From Collinsella sp. (GTDB lineage Bacteria > Actinomycetota > Coriobacteriia > Coriobacteriales > Coriobacteriaceae): a stretch of DNA of 47,725 nt. Every line of letters begins with the position of its first letter. Position 1 is the stretch's first letter. The notes under the pieces are model-generated. The model saw nothing but the letters and a program-made list of their open reading frames with translations. It had not been told where the DNA came from and did no database searches. Location: NCBI GenBank assembly GCA_019419585.1, contig DXZQ01000019.1:1-47725 (forward strand). Reading direction: 5' to 3'. This document shows, in pieces, positions 1 to 7,394 of this stretch. Position numbers and translations under genes: made by a program.

Positions 1-53
1 ACCTACAACAGCGCGGTTAACAGCCGCGTGCTCTACCATTGAGCTACCGAGGA
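1..53 (-). tRNA. tRNA-Asn (GTT), 3' end cut by the window edge
   Basis: On the minus strand the start of the acceptor stem, a D arm (GCTC-loop-GAGC) and an anticodon arm (CGCGG-CTGTTAA-CCGCG) are visible; the central GTT reads Asn codons. The sequence runs out inside the variable/T-arm region, so the T arm and the 3' acceptor strand lie outside the window. No SelC-like or suppressor features are seen. Confidence 0.93.
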
Positions 54-395
54 ATAGGTGCGTGCTCTCAAGCAACGAAGTTTATTATACGGACGAATCA
101 GCTCAGGGCAAGAACTTTTTTAAGAATTTTTCTCCGCCTAGTCATTGGTGACGTTCTTAAACGACTAGTCATTCAAGAACGTCCCCAACGACTACTCATT
201 TAAGTCTGTCCCCAATAACCACCCCCAAACTGTCGCACAACTGACAGCCATAGCAACGCCGCAGATAGAGGACGGACAGCGAAAACCCGCCAGAGCGAGC
301 AAGGTGCCTTGAAACAAGGCGGCATTGACCTTCTGATCATGCCGCCGAAGCTGAAAGGCAGATTGCCGCTCTGGCGGGATTGCAGCGTCGGCCAG
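54..395. other. Gene-free stretch with a 27-bp tandem repeat and nested hairpins
   Basis: No credible gene lies here. Positions 161-187 and 188-214 are two imperfect 27-bp tandem units (both start acgacta and end gtcccca). Around them GACGTTCTT (150-158) pairs with AAGAACGTC (175-183). Further on, CCCGCCAGAGCG (286-297) pairs with CGCTCTGGCGGG (367-378), enclosing GGCGGCAT/ATGCCGCC (318-325 and 339-346) and GCCTT/AAGGC (306-320), which gives a branched fold. It could be a dispersed palindromic element or a structured RNA; nothing decides. Confidence 0.5.
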
Positions 396-421
396 TTACG
401 GCGTTCGGTAGAACGCCGTAA
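396..421 (-). terminator. Hairpin at the 3' end of rpoD
   Basis: TTACGGCGTT (396-405) and AACGCCGTAA (412-421) form a perfect 10-bp stem with a 6-nt loop, starting 2 nt after the rpoD stop. It has no long U tract, so it is a probable rather than classic intrinsic terminator. A similar CCGGCGTT/AACACCGG hairpin ends the DUF4956 operon near 22845-22866. Confidence 0.6.
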
Positions 422-423
422 CC

Positions 424-1773
424 CTAAGACTCGATATAGTCTTTGAGCTTGCTGCTGCGGCTGGGGTGGCGGAGCTTGGCCAAAGTCTTGGACTCGATCT
501 GGCGGATACGCTCGCGCGTGACGCCAAACTCGCGACCGACCTCCTCGAGCGTGCGGGGATGCCCGTCGACAAGGCCAAAGCGCAGCTCGATAACCTTGCG
601 CTCACGATCGGCAAGCGAGTCGAGCACCTGGGTGAGCTGCTCCTGCAGCATGGAGAAGCTGGCAGCATCGGGCGGAACGATAGCCTGGGAGTCCTCGATG
701 AAGTCGCCCAGCTGGGAATCCTCTTCCTCGCCGATGGGGGTCTCGAGCGACACGGGCTCCTGCGAGATCTTCTGGATCTCGCGGACGCGGTCGGCGCTCA
801 TGTCCATCTCGGCACCGATCTCCTCGGGGGTCGGGTCGCGACCCAGATCCTGAAGGAGCTGGCGCTGCACGCGGACGAGCTTGTTGATAGTCTCGACCAT
901 ATGCACGGGAATACGGATGGTACGGGCCTGATCGGCGATAGCGCGCGTAATGGCCTGACGGATCCACCACGTGGCGTACGTGGAGAACTTGAAGCCCTTC
1001 TGGTAGTCGAACTTCTCGACGGCGCGAATCAGACCGAGGTTGCCCTCCTGGATCAGGTCAAGGAACAGCATGCCGCGGCCGACATAGCGCTTGGCGATGG
1101 AGACGACCAGACGCAGGTTTGCGCTGATGAGCGCCTGCTTGGCTTCGAGGCCAACGTTCTCAATGCGCGTAAGACGACGCATCTCGGCACGCGTGAGCTC
1201 GAGCTCACCGGCATCGGCAGCCTCGAGCTTCTCGGTGGCCTCAAGACCGGCCTCGATCTTCATGGCCAGATCGACCTCTTCGGAGGCGGTCAGCAGGTCG
1301 ACCTTGCCGATCTCCTTGAGGTACATACGAACCGGATCGCCGGTCAGCATCACCGTGGAGGCATCGATGCCACGCACGCGGGAGCGTGAACGGGACGTGC
1401 GCACGGTGCGCTTCTTCTTGCTCTTGGAAGAACCCATCTCGGCATCGGCCTGACGGGCCATCTTGAGCTCGTGATCGTCGAGCGAGCCGGAATCGTGCTC
1501 GTCGTCGTCATCGAAATCGTCGGTATCGGTATCGTTATCGTCATCGTCGACGTCCATGGGGGCGTCGTCGTTACCGCTCGCGGAGATAATCTGGATGCCG
1601 CTGTTGCGCAGCGCGGAATACACCGCGGTGAGCTGCTCGTCAGAAACATCGATATCCTTCAGGGCGACCTGAATCTCGTCCTCGGTTACCGAAGTCCTGT
1701 TTGAGCCGTTGCCCATGAGCTTTGCAACGTAGGATTCCAGCCCAGTACCCGTGCTCTCAGTCTTTTTTGGCAC
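424..1773 (-). CDS. rpoD: Primary RNA polymerase sigma factor (sigma-70, RpoD/SigA)
   Basis: Housekeeping sigma factor that directs RNA polymerase core to vegetative promoters. After a poorly conserved acidic linker (a run of Asp around residues 65-100) come region 1.2 (DPVRMYLKEIG), region 2 (ANLRLVVSIAKRYVGRGM and the DLIQEGNLGLIRAVEKFD / FSTYATWWIRQAI block that melts and reads the -10), region 3, and region 4.2 with the helix-turn-helix (TLEEVGREFGVTRERIRQIE). About 449 aa, normal for a group 1 sigma of this phylum with a short N-terminus. I prefer the GTG at 1773: AAGGGAG lies about 5 nt ahead of it, while the upstream in-frame ATG at 1788 itself overlaps that ribosome-binding site. It follows dnaG by about 115 bp, the classic dnaG-rpoD pairing. 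Confidence 0.97.
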   Translation of the reverse strand: MPKKTESTGTGLESYVAKLMGNGSNRTSVTEDEIQVALKDIDVSDEQLTAVYSALRNSGIQIISASGNDDAPMDVDDDDNDTDTDDFDDDDEHDSGSLDDHELKMARQADAEMGSSKSKKKRTVRTSRSRSRVRGIDASTVMLTGDPVRMYLKEIGKVDLLTASEEVDLAMKIEAGLEATEKLEAADAGELELTRAEMRRLTRIENVGLEAKQALISANLRLVVSIAKRYVGRGMLFLDLIQEGNLGLIRAVEKFDYQKGFKFSTYATWWIRQAITRAIADQARTIRIPVHMVETINKLVRVQRQLLQDLGRDPTPEEIGAEMDMSADRVREIQKISQEPVSLETPIGEEEDSQLGDFIEDSQAIVPPDAASFSMLQEQLTQVLDSLADRERKVIELRFGLVDGHPRTLEEVGREFGVTRERIRQIESKTLAKLRHPSRSSKLKDYIES

Positions 1774-1889
1774 AGATTCTCCCTTCATAGTCCACAGGAC
1801 TCAATACTTTAGCACACACATCGACGTCTATACCCAAAAAGAGGACAGGATATAAGCGAGAATACGCTGGTTGACCACAACATCTAGGC

Positions 1890-3992
1890 CTATTCGGCGT
1901 CTGCGGCCTCCAGACCGATCAAACGGAACGGGTCCGCCACGCCGCCGATCGACTTTTGCAGTTCGCGTTGACGCTGCGAATCCTGCGCGGCCTGCACGGT
2001 CAGCGCGCGACGGGCTTCATCATCGAGCGAACGGTCCTGGCGCAGCTTGGCCTGTGCGGCACGCATGCGGCGCTTGATGGTGTAGAGCTCGAGCGTATCG
2101 AGCATAAACACGATGTTCGTCTCGGTGGGGTGCTTGCTCGTCGCCGAGATGTGCCCGGCACTCACAAGCGTTGCCGCCTCGGGACACACCGAGCGCGCCG
2201 CATCCATGCAGGCTGCAGGATCGGTTCCCGGCGGCGTTGCCAGAACGGCCCATGCGATGGACTCGTGACGTGGGTCAACCCACTCGATAGAGCAGATGCG
2301 GTCGGCATACGTGCGGAACAGGTCGGGGTAGCTCGTGAGCATGGTCAGCAGCTCACGCTCCCCTGCCAAGGACTTACGCTCAAGATCAGTAAGAACCATC
2401 GGCGCCGCCGCAGCCGGAGCACCCGAACCATCAGTCACAGGTACAGCACCCATACCATCAGGCGCGTCGATCGGCGGCAGGTCGTCGACGACCTCCACGG
2501 GCGCGGCGCCGTAGGCATCGAGCGGGACGTAGTCATACGGCTCTTCTTCGACCGGCGCGGACACCGGCGGCGTCGCGCCCGATGCCCAAGCACCGCGAGA
2601 TGCCCCCTGCGAACCAGACGTCCGACCGCCCGCGCTACCAGAGCGCTCAGCCTGTGCCCGCTGGCGCTCATAGTTCTGCTCACGACGTCGTTCCGCATCC
2701 TCGCGCTTGGCGACATCGCGAAACACACGGCCCGAGCTCGCACGCACTGTCTCCAGATCCAAACCCAACAGGTCGGCAATTTGAATAAAGTACGTGTCGA
2801 TCATATAGCTGTCGCGCAGCGGATAGATAAGCGTCAGCGCATCCTCCAGCGCCTTGGCGCGACCGCCCGGCGTGGAGATGTCGCTCGACTCCTGCAGCGA
2901 ACGGTACACGAAGTCCATGAGCGGCTCGGCGGCGTCAATGCGTTTCTGCAGCTCCCCTCCGCCGTGCGCCGTGATGAACTCCATGGGGTCGTTGCCGTCG
3001 GGCAGCACCACGCAGCGCAGGTCCATAGAATCCTGCTCGATAAATTGAATCGCGCGACGGGCGGCCTTCTGGCCCGCGGCATCGCCATCGAACATATACA
3101 CGATACGCTTGGCAAAGCGGGTGAGCGTCTTGACGTGATGCTCCGTGAGCGCGGTGCCCAGCGTGGCGACAACGTTTTTAATCCCCGCCTCCCAACAGGC
3201 GATGCAGTCGGTATAGCCCTCAACCACGATGGCGGTATCTTGCGCGACGATAAACTCCTTGGCCCAATTAAAGCCGTAGAGGTTTCGCTTTTTATGAAAC
3301 ACGCTCGTCTCGGCGGTATTGAGGTACTTGGGTTGGCCGTCACCCATGATGCGACCGCCAAAGGCAATGTTGTGACCCTGCTCGTCAAAGATGGGGAACA
3401 TCACGCGGTCGTAGAAGCGGTCGGCAAGCTGCCCGCGCCCGCGGCTCACGGCAACGTTGGCATCGATCATCTCCTGCGGGGTAAAACCCGCCTGGGACAG
3501 GTGCGACACCAGCGCGTTGCGGCCAGGCGCAAAGCCCAGGCAGTAGCGGCGGCAGACGTCGCCACCCATGCCGCGGCTGGCAAAGTACTCGCGCGGACGG
3601 CCGTCCTTACCGCGCATAAGCATGGTGTGATAGAACTGGGCGGTCTCAGCGCACAGATCGTAGATGCGGGCACGCTTGGTACCGCGCTCGCGGCGGTCTC
3701 CGGTGTCGTGCAGCTCAATACCCGCGCGATCGGCCAAAAAACGGATTGACTCGGGAAAGCTCAGGTTCTCGCGCTTCATGATATAGGTGAAGACGTCGCC
3801 ACCCTCGCCGCAGCCAAAGCAATGCCACACCTGCGTGGCGGGAATAATGTGGAAGGACGGCGTCTTTTCGCCATGAAAAGGGCAGCAACCCCAAAACTCA
3901 TGGCCGCGGGGCTTGAGCTCAACCGTTTCCTGCACGATGGCAACTAGGTCGGACGCAGCGCGGACCTGGTCTTTTTCCTCATCGCTAATCAC
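1890..3992 (-). CDS. dnaG: DNA primase DnaG
   Basis: Makes RNA primers at the replication fork. The N-terminal CHC2 zinc-binding domain is intact (C37, H40, C58, C61). The catalytic core carries the TOPRIM motifs VVEGYTD (256-262) and FDGDAAG (301-307). After about residue 430 a Gln/Arg/Gly/Ala-rich linker leads to a helical C-terminal domain of the type that contacts the replicative helicase. The 700-aa length is slightly long for the family, mainly because of that linker. The start is a GTG with GGGGGTGAG upstream, and it overlaps the ribF stop by 8 nt, so translation is probably coupled. Confidence 0.96.
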   Translation of the reverse strand: MISDEEKDQVRAASDLVAIVQETVELKPRGHEFWGCCPFHGEKTPSFHIIPATQVWHCFGCGEGGDVFTYIMKRENLSFPESIRFLADRAGIELHDTGDRRERGTKRARIYDLCAETAQFYHTMLMRGKDGRPREYFASRGMGGDVCRRYCLGFAPGRNALVSHLSQAGFTPQEMIDANVAVSRGRGQLADRFYDRVMFPIFDEQGHNIAFGGRIMGDGQPKYLNTAETSVFHKKRNLYGFNWAKEFIVAQDTAIVVEGYTDCIACWEAGIKNVVATLGTALTEHHVKTLTRFAKRIVYMFDGDAAGQKAARRAIQFIEQDSMDLRCVVLPDGNDPMEFITAHGGGELQKRIDAAEPLMDFVYRSLQESSDISTPGGRAKALEDALTLIYPLRDSYMIDTYFIQIADLLGLDLETVRASSGRVFRDVAKREDAERRREQNYERQRAQAERSGSAGGRTSGSQGASRGAWASGATPPVSAPVEEEPYDYVPLDAYGAAPVEVVDDLPPIDAPDGMGAVPVTDGSGAPAAAAPMVLTDLERKSLAGERELLTMLTSYPDLFRTYADRICSIEWVDPRHESIAWAVLATPPGTDPAACMDAARSVCPEAATLVSAGHISATSKHPTETNIVFMLDTLELYTIKRRMRAAQAKLRQDRSLDDEARRALTVQAAQDSQRQRELQKSIGGVADPFRLIGLEAADAE

Positions 3993-4992
3993 GGATGCTC
4001 ACCCCCTGCTCACCCAAGTTATGACGGATATCATCGATATTACCCTCGACGGTCGCGATCAACTCGTCCAGGGAATCGAACACGCGTGACGGACGCAGCC
4101 AGCGCGTAAACGCCAGCGAAACAGAAGCGCCGTACAGGTCGCCTGTATACCCAATTAAGTTGGCTTCGAGATGCGCAGATGCCGCATCGTCGGCATACGT
4201 TGGCGGCAGGCCGACGTTGACAGCAGCGGGCCACACGGTGTCATCGACCAGCACCAGACCCTCATAAACGCCATCGGCAGGCACCTGAATGCCGCCGGGA
4301 ACCAGAAGGTTTGCCGTGGGAAAGCCCATGCCAGAACCCTCGTGACGGCCGCGAATAACACCGCCACGCACCATATACGGGCGGCCGAGTAACTCAGCAG
4401 CAAGCTCCACATGGCCCTGTCCCAGCTCAAGACGAATGCGGGTGGCGCAAATGGCCTCACCGCCCTCGCAAAGCAAGTCGTGCCCGTATACGTCAACGCC
4501 GCGCTCGGCACCCCAGGCGCGCATCTCGGCAACACCAGAAGCACCGCCACGACCTAGTCTAAAGTCACTGCCAACGCGAATCGAACGAATGTCGACCACG
4601 CGCGACAACAGTGCGAGAAAACCAACATGGTCGAGTGCCGCAACCTCTGGCGTAAAGGGAACGGCCACCACTGCATCGACCCCGGTTTGAGCCAGGGCAT
4701 GCAGACGGTCGGCCGTCGTCATCAATTTTTGAGCGGGTGAAGGGCTCACGACAACGTCCGGGTCGGGATCGAAGGTAACTACGACCGCCTTGCAGCCATG
4801 GGCGCGGGCATCACGGACGAGCGCCGCAATAAGCTCCTGGTGTCCACGGTGCACACCATCGAACACGCCGATGGCGATGGAGGCAGCACCCAAGTGCTCG
4901 CACTCATCAAACGCACCGGCAGCAACGATGCGAGCCTCGTCCGACTCGCCCGCGAAAAAGATACGCGCGAGCTCGCTAGCGGACAACATCAT
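3985..4992 (-). CDS. ribF: Bifunctional riboflavin kinase / FAD synthetase
   Basis: Converts riboflavin to FMN and then FAD. The N-terminal nucleotidyltransferase domain has the HxGH-type motif in GVFDGVHRGH (about 42-51), followed by VVVTFDPDP. The C-terminal flavokinase domain shows RGGVIRGRHEGSGMGFPTANL and GVYEGLV. At 335 aa it is slightly longer than usual because of an N-terminal extension of about 35 residues. It overlaps truB by ATGA (4989-4992) and dnaG by 8 nt. The truB-ribF pairing downstream of rbfA is common in bacteria. Confidence 0.95.
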   Translation of the reverse strand: MMLSASELARIFFAGESDEARIVAAGAFDECEHLGAASIAIGVFDGVHRGHQELIAALVRDARAHGCKAVVVTFDPDPDVVVSPSPAQKLMTTADRLHALAQTGVDAVVAVPFTPEVAALDHVGFLALLSRVVDIRSIRVGSDFRLGRGGASGVAEMRAWGAERGVDVYGHDLLCEGGEAICATRIRLELGQGHVELAAELLGRPYMVRGGVIRGRHEGSGMGFPTANLLVPGGIQVPADGVYEGLVLVDDTVWPAAVNVGLPPTYADDAASAHLEANLIGYTGDLYGASVSLAFTRWLRPSRVFDSLDELIATVEGNIDDIRHNLGEQGVSIRD

Positions 4993-5921
4993 CGAACACC
5001 GCCGATTGCCTGCGGAAACACGTGCTCCATGACAAAGCGGCCTCTCTCAATGCGGGCGAGCGCCTTGAGTCCCCCATCGAGCACCAGCGCAAACGGCGCC
5101 TTCGATGCATCAAAATCGGCAAGCGCACGCTCAACGGGAATGCGTCGGCCGCAGAGCAGGTCGTCGGCAAGATTGCCCGGCAAGTCAACACGCGTGGCGC
5201 CCAGAGCCGCAATGGGGTCCAGGGCAAAGCCAGCCGCGGACTCGGGAGAAAGCTCCTCGACCGCATGACAAGCGCCAATGGAAACAACACCGGAGGCCGT
5301 GCGGCGCAGCGCGGAAATGTGCGCGGCGCTCTCGCAGGCGCGGCCCAAGTCGCGAGCGAGCGCACGGATATAGGTACCCTTGCTCACCGAGAACGCCACG
5401 GTCCACACACACGTATCACCTTCGCCGCCCACGGCGATCAGGTCGGCGGCATAGACCTCGACGGGGCGCGGAGGTAGGTCCACCGCATTGCCCTCACGAG
5501 CAGACTTGTAAGCGCGAACGCCATTGACCGAGATAGCCGAAAACGCCGGCGGCACCTGCATCTGCGGACCCATCATGGCGGCCAAGCGCTCACGGGCATA
5601 GGCAGGATCGCGGAGCTCGTTGGCAACAGCCACCGTGCGGACCGCCTCGCCCTCCGCATCATCGGTATTGGTCTCGGCGCCAAACGAGATATCGGCGACG
5701 TAGCTTTTGGTATCGAGCGTGAGCATGCCCAGCAGACGGGTGGCCTGGCCCACACCCACCACCATGACACCCGATGCCATGGGGTCGAGCGTGCCGGCAT
5801 GACCGACGCGCCGCTCATGGAGGGCGCGCCGGCATTGCGAGACCACATCGTGGGACGTGCAGCCCACCGGCTTATCGACAGCGAGCAGCATATTCAATTG
5901 AGAAGGCGTACGACGAGCCAT
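4989..5921 (-). CDS. truB: tRNA pseudouridine(55) synthase TruB
   Basis: Isomerises U55 in the T loop of tRNAs. Motif I is seen as LLAVDKPVGCTSHDVV (12-27) and motif II as RRVGHAGTLDPMASG (37-51), with catalytic Asp46. The rest of the catalytic fold (YVADI..G, VSKGTYIRALARDLG) and a short C-terminal domain follow. At 310 aa it is a normal length. It is part of the rbfA-nrnA-truB-ribF run; the ATGA overlap with ribF and the 15-nt gap from nrnA indicate one transcript. Confidence 0.96.
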   Translation of the reverse strand: MARRTPSQLNMLLAVDKPVGCTSHDVVSQCRRALHERRVGHAGTLDPMASGVMVVGVGQATRLLGMLTLDTKSYVADISFGAETNTDDAEGEAVRTVAVANELRDPAYARERLAAMMGPQMQVPPAFSAISVNGVRAYKSAREGNAVDLPPRPVEVYAADLIAVGGEGDTCVWTVAFSVSKGTYIRALARDLGRACESAAHISALRRTASGVVSIGACHAVEELSPESAAGFALDPIAALGATRVDLPGNLADDLLCGRRIPVERALADFDASKAPFALVLDGGLKALARIERGRFVMEHVFPQAIGGVR

Positions 5922-5936
5922 GTACCATCCAAAAAG

Positions 5937-6980
5937 TTAAAGCTCGACGGTCACCGAAGCGGGATCCTCCCCCACCAGCTCGGCCAGCATGGGAAGTGCC
6001 ACGGTGAGCGTCTCGAGAATCGTTCCGTTGTTGGAGAAACCGGCGGCAGCGGGATGTCCGCCTCCGCCAAAAGCAGCAGCGATCTCGGATACGTTGAGGT
6101 CGCCCTTGGAGCGCAGGTTGCCGCGCACCTTAGTATCGCCCTCAATGCCCTTCAGGAACAGGCAGACCTCCACGCCCATCACCGAGCGAACCACATCGAC
6201 CAGGCCGTCGCACTCATCCGAGGTGACACCGCAAGCCTCAAGGTCACTCTGGTACGCGTAGCTATACGCGACGCGTCCGTGGGCCACCGTCTTGATACGA
6301 CCCATAACGATGGACTTGAGGTGCAAAAACTCTACGCGCATGCTCTGGTAGACCTCGAGTGCAACGCGCGCTGGATCGGCACCGTGGGCAACCAGACGCG
6401 AGGCCGCATGGAAGGCGGCGGCATCGGCGTTTTGGTACTGAAAACGGCCGGTATCGGTAACCAAGCCACACAGCAGGCAGGTCGCAACGCCATCACGTGC
6501 GACAATGCCGCAATTGTCCAAGAAGCGGTCGATGATCATGGCGCAGGCTGCAGCTTCGACGCGCCTCAGGCTGAGCTCGGCAAACTCCTCGCGCGCCGGA
6601 TGGTGATCGAAGCACACCACATGCTTGGAGCGACGAAGCACCTCGGCGGAATTATTGAGACGCTCGACGACCGGCACGTCCACCGAGATGAACAGGTCCG
6701 GATTGCCGGTGTACGCAGATGCCGGCACCAGGCGATCGGAGCCTTCCATAAAGCGGTAAATGCGCGGAACTGGGTCATCATCTGCCAGCAGCAGCGCAAT
6801 GTCCTTGTTGGGGAAAAACTTCATGAGCGAAAGGCCCAGACCCAAAACGGAGCCCAAGGCATCGCCATCGGGAGAAGTATGTCCCGAAATCGCAATGGAG
6901 GACGCACCCTCGATGAGCTCGAGGATGCGTCGCTGAATATCTGCAGACTCGCACGAGGCGAGGTCGGCGGAATTAGTCAT
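5937..6980 (-). CDS. nrnA: DHH/DHHA1 phosphoesterase, NrnA-type oligoribonuclease / pAp phosphatase
   Basis: Expected to degrade 2-5-nt RNA ends and 3'-phosphoadenosine 5'-phosphate. Metal-binding motifs of the DHH family are intact: GHTSPDGDA (33-41), SVDVP (Asp101) and FDHHPA (Asp125, His126, His127). The DHHA1 nucleic-acid-binding motif GGGGHPAAAG lies near the C-terminus. Length 347 aa. The start ATG lies inside the rbfA 3' end (8-nt overlap) with GGAGG about 9 nt upstream. It could also act on pApA and link to cyclic dinucleotide turnover; that is family knowledge and not shown by the sequence. Confidence 0.9.
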   Translation of the reverse strand: MTNSADLASCESADIQRRILELIEGASSIAISGHTSPDGDALGSVLGLGLSLMKFFPNKDIALLLADDDPVPRIYRFMEGSDRLVPASAYTGNPDLFISVDVPVVERLNNSAEVLRRSKHVVCFDHHPAREEFAELSLRRVEAAACAMIIDRFLDNCGIVARDGVATCLLCGLVTDTGRFQYQNADAAAFHAASRLVAHGADPARVALEVYQSMRVEFLHLKSIVMGRIKTVAHGRVAYSYAYQSDLEACGVTSDECDGLVDVVRSVMGVEVCLFLKGIEGDTKVRGNLRSKGDLNVSEIAAAFGGGGHPAAAGFSNNGTILETLTVALPMLAELVGEDPASVTVEL

Positions 6981-7383
6981 CTAAAGCTGCCTCCTGGGCG
7001 GCATCCGCTATCGGATAGCCGTCCTCGTCCTTTTCGATCGCAAGCGTGGCGGGAACGTTTTCCAGCGCACGCGTGATGCGCTCGGCCTCATCGGTCGAGC
7101 GATCGATGCGAAAATCGAGCTCGGGCGTAACACGCCAATCGAGCGAGCGAGCCAACAGGCTGCGAATACGGCCCTTAGCGCTTGCGAGCGCCTCCATGAC
7201 CTCGTCGTAGCGGCTCGCATCGCACGACACGTACACGCGCGCGAACGAACGGTCCACCGCGACCTCGACCGCGGTCAAAGTAACCAGGTCGAGACGCGGA
7301 TCGGAAACCTCAAAGAGCAGGATATAACCGAGCTTCTCGCGAAGCTGCTCGCCCAGACGGCGGGTTGCCTGCGTTTGCTTCAT
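6973..7383 (-). CDS. rbfA: 30S ribosome-binding factor RbfA
   Basis: Small KH-fold protein that assists late 16S rRNA maturation in the 30S subunit. The sequence shows the family start (QTRRLGEQLREKLGYILLFEVSDPRL), the central VDRSFARVYVS strand and the C-terminal RVTPELDFRIDRS segment. Its 136 aa fit the family. It lies 11 nt after infB with GGGGGT ahead of its start, so it is co-transcribed with infB. Confidence 0.95.
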   Translation of the reverse strand: MKQTQATRRLGEQLREKLGYILLFEVSDPRLDLVTLTAVEVAVDRSFARVYVSCDASRYDEVMEALASAKGRIRSLLARSLDWRVTPELDFRIDRSTDEAERITRALENVPATLAIEKDEDGYPIADAAQEAALDD

Positions 7384-7394
7384 AGCGCTACCCC

